Shown: positions 16,288 through 21,065 of the stretch, piece after piece
How positions within the stretch are numbered: position 1 is the stretch's first letter
Layout: each line of letters opens with the position of its first letter
Source of the DNA: Candidatus Rifleibacteriota bacterium
Lineage (GTDB): Bacteria > Riflebacteria > Ozemobacteria > Ozemobacterales > Ozemobacteraceae
NCBI GenBank assembly: GCA_022704885.1
Contig: JAKJFO010000052.1
Location: forward strand, 1-21,065
Direction: 5' to 3'
DNA: 21,065 bases
Notes under the pieces: generated by a model
The model's input: only the letters and a program-made list of their open reading frames with translations
Database searches by the model: none
Told to the model about the DNA's origin: nothing
Position numbers and translations under genes: made by a program

Positions 16288-17547
16288 CTAGTTATTGAGA
16301 TATTCTTTGCCGCTCATGACATAGGTTTTGATGAAGTTGTATCTGTCCATGTCGATCTTGCCGCCGTTGGATGCAACAAAGAAACCATCGACGATCCTGC
16401 CGCCAAGAGCGTAGTAGGCGCAGCATTCAGCAAAGTCTTCTTCTGCCATGCTGGCGCCGTAAGAAGAAACGCTGGTGCCCTTGATGGTGCCATTTGGCCA
16501 GACCAGATTCTTCCAGGCCTGCAGTTTGTCGGGATTGGCAATATGGAAGCAGTGTGCCATCTCATGTATCAATGTTTTCTGAAAGCCTTTTTTGATCTGA
16601 AAGAGCTGCTCAGCTTCGGTCGGATCACGACCGTAATAATCTTTAAGCTGCTGATAAAGATCATCAGAAATTACGGTTGCCGGGTTGAGCATGTGAACCA
16701 CCAGATCAGGCGGTTGCACGTAGCCGCGGGCGGTTGCGGGAGAGCCTTCCGGGCCTTTCTCGTCGCGTACCACTTTTTGAGTGTGGCTCATGTATTCTGT
16801 CGGCAGAATGGCAAAGGCTTCTTCGGCGGCTTCGAGCTGGCCTGCGGTCCAGTCGGCGCCGACGCCGTCAGCAATTTCGATTCCGTATTTTTCGTTTAAC
16901 TCGTTCTTTTTTGCCTGAAGCGGGTCGTCGATCGGGCCGACATCGGTTCCGGTGCCCGTACCGGTGTCAGTATCTGTAGCGGTTCCGGTGTCGGTGGCAG
17001 TGCCGGTATCAGTGCCTGTTCCGGTGTCGGTTGCAGTGCCAGTGTCGGTAGCGGTTCCGGTGTCTGTTGCGGTTCCAGTGTCTGTATCTGTGTCTGTCGC
17101 TGTTCCGGTGTCTGTGCCGGTATTAGTGTCGGTGTCGGTGTCGGTGTCTGTGTCTGTAGCTGTGTCTGTGGCGGTCGAGGTATCGGTATCAGTCGGCGGA
17201 ATTATTTTTTCGCAGGTTATGACCTTTATGTTAAGAGGAATTCCAGCCATTTTGGCGCTGAGAATGCGTATAAGACTGTCGATGACGTTCTGCACCTTTT
17301 GTTGTGCGGCTTCTGTGCCGCTGGCGACCTGATCGGGATCGACGATCTGACCGGGACTGTCGGTTAAACTGCTGCCGGTAGAACTGCCGAGGTCGTGACC
17401 GGTGCTGCCATCGGGCTGCGCGAAAGCAGAATCAATCGCACGGTAGATCGTGTCGACATAGCTGCCGCTCTGCGCGAACGCCATTCCCGGCAGCGCAATC
17501 AGCAAACATGCCACAAGAGCCAGTGTGACTATAAAGCGTCGGCTCAT
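16288..17547 (-). CDS. Secreted zinc metallopeptidase with Thr-Asp repeat linker
   Basis: 419 aa. Signal peptide at 1-25 (GMAFA). Residues 26-118 are a short N-terminal region. Residues 119-202 are a low-complexity repeat of TD, TG and TA. The C-terminal 215 residues are a gluzincin-like catalytic domain with HEMAH at 328-332 and a likely third ligand in AEEDFAECCAYY (Glu370 or Glu374, about 40 residues downstream), a spacing reminiscent of lethal-factor-like (ATLF-like) peptidases. SD GGAGGT lies 5 nt before the ATG. The repeat looks like a flexible, possibly O-glycosylated or calcium-loving linker; that is inference. Substrate unknown. It stands as a single gene with its own -10 and terminator. 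Confidence 0.8.
   Translation of the reverse strand: MSRRFIVTLALVACLLIALPGMAFAQSGSYVDTIYRAIDSAFAQPDGSTGHDLGSSTGSSLTDSPGQIVDPDQVASGTEAAQQKVQNVIDSLIRILSAKMAGIPLNIKVITCEKIIPPTDTDTSTATDTATDTDTDTDTDTNTGTDTGTATDTDTDTGTATDTGTATDTGTATDTGTGTDTGTATDTGTATDTDTGTGTGTDVGPIDDPLQAKKNELNEKYGIEIADGVGADWTAGQLEAAEEAFAILPTEYMSHTQKVVRDEKGPEGSPATARGYVQPPDLVVHMLNPATVISDDLYQQLKDYYGRDPTEAEQLFQIKKGFQKTLIHEMAHCFHIANPDKLQAWKNLVWPNGTIKGTSVSSYGASMAEEDFAECCAYYALGGRIVDGFFVASNGGKIDMDRYNFIKTYVMSGKEYLNN
16942..17193 (-). repeat. In-frame Thr-Asp/Gly/Ala coding repeat
   Basis: About 84 residues of alternating Thr with Asp, Gly or Ala, encoded by 6-bp units grouped as TDTGTA-type 18-bp blocks. All variation is in phase with codons, so length changes would keep the frame. 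No Thr-Asp break or stop is seen. Confidence 0.9.
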
Positions 17548-17579
17548 GACTTACCTCCGACTGTACCGATCTCTAACTA

Positions 17580-17585
17580 ATTATA
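17580..17585 (-). promoter_or_regulatory. Consensus -10 (TATAAT) upstream of the metallopeptidase
   Basis: A perfect TATAAT on the minus strand, 33 nt from the ATG. No convincing -35 at 16-18 nt, so an activator or another sigma factor may be involved. Confidence 0.35.
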
Positions 17586-17693
17586 CTTATTTTCTTGTCG
17601 TTTTGTTGCATTAATCTGTTTCGAAACTTTTTCGTTATGATATATGACTTTGCCCAGAGATCAGATTGTCTGTTAAAATGACTTTGGGAATTC

Positions 17694-17699
17694 TATAGT
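17694..17699 (+). promoter_or_regulatory. -10 element for the 17719 gene
   Basis: TATAGT, with only a weak -35 (GTTAAA 16 nt upstream). The transcript would start about 13 nt before the ATG. Confidence 0.35.
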
Positions 17700-17718
17700 G
17701 ATGCTTTCTGGAGGCAAT

Positions 17719-18192
17719 ATGAAAAGGGTTGCGGTTACAGTGTTGCTGCTTATAATAGCGGTCGGAGGATATTGCATGATCGAAACGCTCAGTCTCGAAG
17801 AACTTGCCAGCAGATCTGACGTGATCGCGCTTGTCGATGTCGTCGGGGTCAAGGCTGTTGGTCGTCTGCCTTCACAGGTTGAGGTTATTGCCAATCTGGT
17901 TAAGGTCAATGAACCGTTCAAAGGCAGTGTCGCCGTCGGCGAAAACCTCAAAATCAAGACCTGGCGCGGTATCGAAGACAACCCGGTGCTGGTCGAAGGC
18001 TCGCGTGTGCTGCTGTTTTTACAGCGCAGTGACAACCACTATACGGTTGTTAACGGCGTGCAGGGCTGGTGGCCGCTTGGCACCGATGGCAAATTCTCGG
18101 CCATGGGCACCGGCAAAACCATCGAAGACGTCAAAAAAGCGATAGAAAATCCGCCACCACCATCACCCGCCCGCCCCAGACTGAGTCTTTGA
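17719..18192 (+). CDS. Small exported protein of unknown function
   Basis: 157 aa. Start set at ATG 17719 because GGAGG lies 5 nt before it; an upstream ATG at 17698 would spoil the signal peptide. Residues 1-20 form a signal peptide or anchor. Residues 22-135 alternate short strands and turns (DVIALVDVVGVK, GSRVLLFLQR, HYTVVNGVQGWWPLG), suggesting a small beta-barrel domain. The tail is Pro-rich (PPPPSPARPR). No family recognised. It converges with the CYTH-like lipoprotein gene, with 11 nt between stops. Confidence 0.7.
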   Translation: MKRVAVTVLLLIIAVGGYCMIETLSLEELASRSDVIALVDVVGVKAVGRLPSQVEVIANLVKVNEPFKGSVAVGENLKIKTWRGIEDNPVLVEGSRVLLFLQRSDNHYTVVNGVQGWWPLGTDGKFSAMGTGKTIEDVKKAIENPPPPSPARPRLSL

Positions 18193-18203
18193 TGATGGCG
18201 TCA

Positions 18204-19058
18204 TCAGTCTTCGGTCTGATACTGGTAAACCATGCCGGTTTTAGTCTGCTGTGAGTTGATGAAAAGCTTGCCACGCTTGACCAGATCGACGAAGAAACTG
18301 TCGATCTGCTGTTGAGCGTCGTGTTTGCCGCTTTTCAGATATTTGCCGGCTTTGATTTTAAACGAAAACTCTGCAGCAATGGGCTGGCTTTTGCCTTTTA
18401 TAAACCAGATCGAAAAAAGGGTTTTGACCTTGTCAAAACCGAAATCGATGGTGCCGTGCAGGAGTCTGTGCTCGATAATCGAAATGTTGTTTACGTCTAC
18501 CAGCTTCAGGGCAATATCTAAGCCTGTTCGCGCAAGTCCGGGATAGTATTCACACAGAGCGCTGACGGTTTCCGGCACCTGTTTGACGTTATCGATTCGG
18601 CCAGATCTTGAAAAGATCGAAACCGGAATCGTCATTTTTGCAGCGACATCCGCTTCTAACGATATGTCGTCGCCGTATTGCCCTGCTGGTTCTACCGGTG
18701 CTGCTGTCGCTGATGCAAGGTCGGTGGAGCGAAATTTAAGAGTCATCTCGGATCTGTTATTTTCGCTTCGGATTCTGAGCAAAAAGCCCTTTTTGTTAAG
18801 ATCGAATGCAGCTGAATCGATAAAACGAATCTCGCGCTCGGGGCTGGATTTTGCTTTTTGGCGTGCAGTAAAGCCATGGCTGGCGGCTACTTTTTCGACG
18901 AGATCCCAGAACAATCTGCACACTCTTTCTGTCGAAGCAAAATTGCCGGGTTTCAGCAGGATTTTGTATTCATATGATGCTGGCGGTTTTGAAGAGCCTG
19001 CCGAAAGTGTGGTGCAGGCCAGTAAAAGTAATAAGGCGGATATCATCAGCCGTTTCAT
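18204..19058 (-). CDS. Lipoprotein with a CYTH-like fold
   Basis: 284 aa from ATG 19056-19058. Signal peptide with lipobox LLAC (Cys15), so probably membrane-anchored. The body shows the order of a CYTH domain: YEYKILLKPGN at 29-39, IRFIDSAAFDLNKKGFLLRIRS at 77-98 (written here as one region), EMTLKFRSTD at 104-113, then ISLEADV at 132-138 and AAEFSFKI at 228-235. The ExExK metal/phosphate motif at the start is not kept, so catalysis is doubtful. It overlaps the CYTH triphosphatase gene by ATGA and must be co-translated with it. A much longer upstream reading was dropped because it runs inside that gene. Role unknown; it may bind polyphosphate-like or organic anions outside the cytoplasm. Confidence 0.65.
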   Translation of the reverse strand: MKRLMISALLLLLACTTLSAGSSKPPASYEYKILLKPGNFASTERVCRLFWDLVEKVAASHGFTARQKAKSSPEREIRFIDSAAFDLNKKGFLLRIRSENNRSEMTLKFRSTDLASATAAPVEPAGQYGDDISLEADVAAKMTIPVSIFSRSGRIDNVKQVPETVSALCEYYPGLARTGLDIALKLVDVNNISIIEHRLLHGTIDFGFDKVKTLFSIWFIKGKSQPIAAEFSFKIKAGKYLKSGKHDAQQQIDSFFVDLVKRGKLFINSQQTKTGMVYQYQTED

Positions 19059-19528
19059 GGTTGCTTCCAGTTTTTGTAAGGATTTTTTGCCAGATTTGAA
19101 TTGCTGTAGCGATGATCGCCGGTAACCTCTCTGCCAACCCAGGGCGGGAGCTCGATGAACTGGTTTTCTGAGGAGAGCTCGATTTCTGCCGTTATCAGAC
19201 CTGCGTTGTCGCCGAAAAATTCGTCGACTTCCCATGTCATTCCGGCATAATCCACTTTGTAACGTAATTTTTCTATCAATGGCTTATCGCAAAAGTCTTT
19301 CAACATTGCTTCCGCATCTGCTGCCGGAATTTCATATTCGTATTCTGTTCGCGAAGCGCCGACGGCTCGCCCTTTTACCGTTATAAAACCTTTGTTTCCG
19401 GCAGTTCTGACGCGCACAATGCACTCGCCGGAAACAGGCAGATAACCCTGGCAATATCTGATGCCTTTTGCCTGTGTTTTCCAGTCGTTGCCTTTTGTCA
19501 GGAACTTGCGTTCGATTTCTATAGCCAT
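19055..19528 (-). CDS. CYTH-family triphosphatase
   Basis: 157 aa, the size of single-domain bacterial CYTH (triphosphate tunnel metalloenzyme) proteins. Cytoplasmic. The signature ExExK is at Glu4-Glu6-Lys8 (EIERKFL). Tunnel residues follow in order: VRVRT (Arg39, Arg41), ITVKG (Lys52), RTEYEYEIP (60-68), IEKLRYKV (Lys87, Arg89), WEVDEFFG (Glu100, Asp102), AEIEL (Glu115, Glu117) and VTGDHRYSN (Arg140). Relatives hydrolyse inorganic triphosphate or ATP, or make cAMP (class IV cyclase); with this length and no extra domain, triphosphatase is the better guess. SD GGGAG precedes the ATG. It leads a two-gene unit with the lipoprotein. Confidence 0.88.
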   Translation of the reverse strand: MAIEIERKFLTKGNDWKTQAKGIRYCQGYLPVSGECIVRVRTAGNKGFITVKGRAVGASRTEYEYEIPAADAEAMLKDFCDKPLIEKLRYKVDYAGMTWEVDEFFGDNAGLITAEIELSSENQFIELPPWVGREVTGDHRYSNSNLAKNPYKNWKQP

Positions 19529-19557
19529 GCCGGCTCCCGATAATTATGTTTCGATAT

Positions 19558-19586
19558 ATGTTAGACGATTACTTTGCCTGGCGCAA
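19558..19586 (-). promoter_or_regulatory. Promoter of the CYTH-lipoprotein pair
   Basis: On the minus strand TTGCGC, 17 nt, TAACAT; start about 22 nt before the ATG. Confidence 0.5.
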
Positions 19587-19658
19587 CCGTCATTCGGGCA
19601 TTGTCAGTTGGGCCTGCGAACCGCTTTGAACTTTGAGTTGCGGCAAATTGCTGACATG

Positions 19659-19688
19659 AAAAAACGACTCATCGTTAAATGAGTCGTT
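19659..19688 (-). terminator. Strong intrinsic terminator with no protein gene before it
   Basis: Perfect 10-bp stem AACGACTCAT / ATGAGTCGTT, 6-nt loop, and T6 tail on the minus strand. It lies 130 nt upstream of the CYTH gene. It should end a transcript coming from 19690-19950, where no convincing protein gene exists. Confidence 0.88.
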
Positions 19689-19945
19689 GAAGGGGTTTAG
19701 AATCAGAGAGAGAGGTTGTTGCTTGAAAAAACTTGAGTGCTCAGAGGAATTCACCTGGCAGTGAAAAACCTCTATTCATCTCATAGGCTTGCTCCTTGGT
19801 TCGATAAGTTGAGTTACAATTCCAAGAGGAATCAACACTGAAATGATATGCATTTAGTGTGCCAATTTAATTGACACTAAAAAAATAGCAATTGAGGCTG
19901 GCTTTAGCCGACGACCTTTCTTTTTTAAGCACGAAATATCGTATA
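19689..19945 (-). ncRNA. Possible small RNA or leader transcript
   Basis: Inferred from the terminator that closes it. Minus-strand features: an AAGGAG (19792-19797), a 2-codon ORF ATG-AGA-TGA (start 19784) whose stop overlaps the start of a 12-codon ORF MNRGFSLPGEFL (19741-19779), and a hairpin over that ORF (GAGG-TTCAC / GTGAA-CCTC). A TATAAT lies near 19957-19962. No known RNA family (6S, SRP, tmRNA, RNase P) was recognised. The 5' end is a guess. Confidence 0.3.
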
Positions 19946-19975
19946 AACCACGAAAATTATATACTATATTTCGTG
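19930..19975. repeat. AT-rich inverted repeat with CACGAAA half-sites
   Basis: Arms CACGAAATAT (19930-19939) and ATATTTCGTG (19966-19975) pair perfectly and extend by GTATA with one mismatch. A third CACGAAA lies in the middle (19949-19955). A minus-strand TATAAT falls inside, so it could be an operator over a promoter. Confidence 0.5.
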
Positions 19976-20023
19976 TTTATGATTGCCGTGTCGATAATAC
20001 CAACTGAAACTCTTGGCTTAAGC

Positions 20024-20175
20024 TAGTCCACTGTCACATAAGAGTTTAAGGTTCACCGTCATTGCGAGGAGGGCGCCAGCCCGACGAAGCAATCTCATGG
20101 TCAAAGAGATTGCTTCGTCGCTACGCTCCTCGCAATGACTGTTTTTATCGTAAATTCAACTTTGACAGACCACTA
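20024..20175. mobile_element. 152-bp palindromic element, copy A
   Basis: TA at each end; ends TAGTCCACTGTCACAT and, reverse-complemented, TAGTGGTCTGTCAAAG. Its 78-nt core (20060-20137) matches copy A' at 7520-7597 in inverted orientation, including the flanks CCGT and ACTGTTTTT. First member of the array. Confidence 0.75.
20060..20137. repeat. Large palindrome, core of copy A
   Basis: Outer arms CATTGCGAGGAG / CTCCTCGCAATG and inner arms GACGAAGCAATCTC / GAGATTGCTTCGTC are perfect, with an uneven bulge (GGCGCCAGCCC against GCTACG). Confidence 0.85.
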
Positions 20176-20422
20176 GTCCTCTGTCACATTTGAATTGTAG
20201 AGTAAGGCTAAGTTGATGCGAAACAAATTTAGCAGACACAGTCAGGGCGCAGGCGTGCTTCTCATGAGCGAAATTTCGAGCCAGGCAATTTTGACGCAGA
20301 GCCATAGCTATTAAAAGAGACTCTCGACTGGCGAGAGTGGAGCGAATGAGATCACGCCGAGAGCCCGGTATAAGCGGAGATTCTAAGATTTAATTCTTGA
20401 ACTCTTATGTGACAGAGCACTA
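20174..20422. mobile_element. 249-bp element B of the array
   Basis: Shares its left TA with element A and its right TA with element C. Ends are TAGTCCTCTGTCACAT and, reverse-complemented, TAGTGCTCTGTCACAT. Core 20244-20368 contains TTGACGCAGAGCCATAGC and a 7-bp hairpin ACTCTCG / CGAGAGT. No ORF of note. Confidence 0.7.
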
Positions 20423-20646
20423 GTGCTTTGTCAAAGTTGAATTTGTGGTTATTAAAGCCTCAGTATAGGGCGCAGGCGGGTTTCTCAGGCGCGGAAACTT
20501 CGAGCCAGGCAACTTTGACGCAGAGCCATAGCTATTAAACATTACTAACGTCTGGTGAGAGTTGTAGCGAATGAGATTCCGCCGAGAGCCCGGGAAAGCA
20601 GTATACCGAAGGTCGAATCTTGAAAGTCAACTTTGACAGACCACTA
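20421..20646. mobile_element. 226-bp element C of the array
   Basis: Same family as B: core 20467-20593 is roughly four-fifths identical by eye, with long exact blocks around TTGACGCAGAGCCATAGC and GCCGAGAGCCCGG. The hairpin of B is degenerate here. Ends are TAGTGCTTTGTCAAAG and, reverse-complemented, TAGTGGTCTGTCAAAG. Confidence 0.7.
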
Positions 20647-20733
20647 GTTTCTGTCGCATTGTATATTTTGGGGTCGATTGATGCAGAGCTCATACTGCCT
20701 TGAAAATTGTACAGGGGCGCAGGCGGGTTTTTT
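20645..20733. mobile_element. Truncated element D of the array
   Basis: Begins TAGTTTCTGTCGCATT at the TA shared with C and reaches the first part of the B/C core (GGGCGCAGGCGGGTTT at about 20715-20730), then stops. The right end is missing; trmB's stop lies 9 nt further on. Confidence 0.55.
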
Positions 20734-20741
20734 CACCAGAA

Positions 20742-21065
20742 TTATGACCGGCTTTTGGGTTTTAGGGGGGCGACGTCACGGTCGAGGCGGAATTGCAGAA
20801 AACAGATCTTTTTGCCGGCTGCGAGAAATTTTTCTTCATACTTCGTCTGTATTTGAGGCATGCGATCTTTTAACGGTGAATCATAGAGGTCTGATGTGCT
20901 TTCGAGAACTTCAAGATTGTTTTTGCCGGCGAGTTCGAGTGTGAACTCGTACAGCTCGCGAGAGTCGGTTTTGAGACAGATTGTGCCATCGTCGGCGAGA
21001 ATTTTGCGGTAGCGGTTGAGAAAATTCGGTGCGGTAAGTCGTCGGCGAACCCGGTCGGGCCGCGG
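20742..21065 (-). CDS. trmB: tRNA (guanine-N7)-methyltransferase, C-terminal part
   Basis: 107 residues are visible; the N-terminus with the SAM site is beyond the right edge. The enzyme makes m7G46 in tRNA. The fragment starts inside the DPWP...RRRL motif (PDRVRRRLTAP at 3-13), continues with LADDGTICLKTDSRELYEF at 23-41, and has the conserved TKYEEKF at 74-80 that holds substrate. The tail after CFLQFR is somewhat extended and basic (LKPKSRS). The stop is TAA at 20742-20744. The family call is firm. The gene abuts a truncated repeat element. Confidence 0.88.
   Translation of the reverse strand, partial: PRPDRVRRRLTAPNFLNRYRKILADDGTICLKTDSRELYEFTLELAGKNNLEVLESTSDLYDSPLKDRMPQIQTKYEEKFLAAGKKICFLQFRLDRDVAPLKPKSRS

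Larger units (their letters stand above)
19589..20023. other. Gene-free stretch left of the repeat array
   Basis: No open reading frame with a recognisable product on either strand. Contents: the lone terminator, the possible small transcript, the palindrome AGTGTCAATT / AATTGGCACACT near 19856-19878, and the CACGAAA inverted repeat. AT-rich compared with the genes around it. Confidence 0.6.

Noticed and set aside
16952..17332. Plus-strand frame of repeated Pro/Val/Ser
   Set aside because: Reverse reading of the Thr-Asp coding repeat; no signal or start context.
18186..18208. Hairpin TGATGA/TCATCA between convergent genes as a terminator
   Set aside because: Only 6 bp, overlaps both stop codons, and has no T-tract.
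19059..19235. 59-residue N-terminal extension of the CYTH-like lipoprotein
   Set aside because: It lies within the CYTH gene and would bury the lipoprotein signal peptide.
20174..20733. CRISPR-like array
   Set aside because: Units are 226-249 bp with shared TA junctions and inverted ends; no short direct repeats or cas genes.
20678..20944. Plus-strand 88-codon frame
   Set aside because: Antisense to trmB and crosses the truncated repeat; no recognisable product.

Overview
The window reads as chromosomal DNA of a Gram-negative, diderm, non-model bacterium. Evidence for an outer membrane and periplasm: a CpxA/CpxR-like two-component pair with a divergent CpxP/Spy-like periplasmic protein, a lipoprotein signal, several Sec signal peptides, and type II secretion/type IV pilus-style minor pilins. 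Two secreted proteins carry cysteine modules like the C-terminal parts of pilins from uncultured lineages such as Riflebacteria. That lineage call is a low-confidence impression from the sequence style, not a database result. No rRNA, tRNA, transposase, CRISPR array or phage gene was seen.

Layout. 1-1009 (-): secreted class 3 lipase, C-terminus off the left edge. 1166-5084 (+): two coupled genes, a secreted 602-aa protein with two pilin-like cysteine modules and a VIT/VWA protein ending in a headless pilin-like domain. 5094-7469 (-): membrane protein fused to a spermidine-synthase-like domain. 7481-7634: a 154-bp TA-flanked palindromic element filling the gap to aspS (7632-9392, -). 9483-11628 (-): response regulator and sensor kinase overlapping by 20 nt. 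11858-12514 (+): CpxP/Spy-like protein, divergent from the pair across a 229-bp regulatory region with a CpxR-box-like motif. A bidirectional terminator follows. 12631-16039 (-): tightly packed operon of ECF sigma factor, anti-sigma factor, and PilX/GspK-, GspI- and GspJ-like minor pilins. 16288-17547 (-): secreted zinc metallopeptidase with a long Thr-Asp/Gly/Ala repeat. 17719-18175 region (+, ends 18192): small secreted protein. 18204-19528 (-): a CYTH triphosphatase followed by a CYTH-like lipoprotein. 19529-20741: 1.2 kb without a convincing protein gene; it holds a lone terminator with a possible small transcript, an AT-rich inverted repeat, and a tandem array of at least four small mobile-element-like repeats. 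20742-21065 (-): C-terminal part of trmB.

How the parts fit. Several units deal with the cell envelope: the Cpx-like stress circuit, the sigma/anti-sigma operon with minor pilins, and secreted proteins with pilin-like modules. aspS and trmB are housekeeping genes. The repeats are probably non-autonomous transposable elements that target TA. One copy sits exactly at the aspS stop codon; removing it in silico leaves aspS and the next gene 10 nt apart, which suggests it interrupted a compact operon. The array next to trmB contains an inverted, nearly identical copy of the same element.
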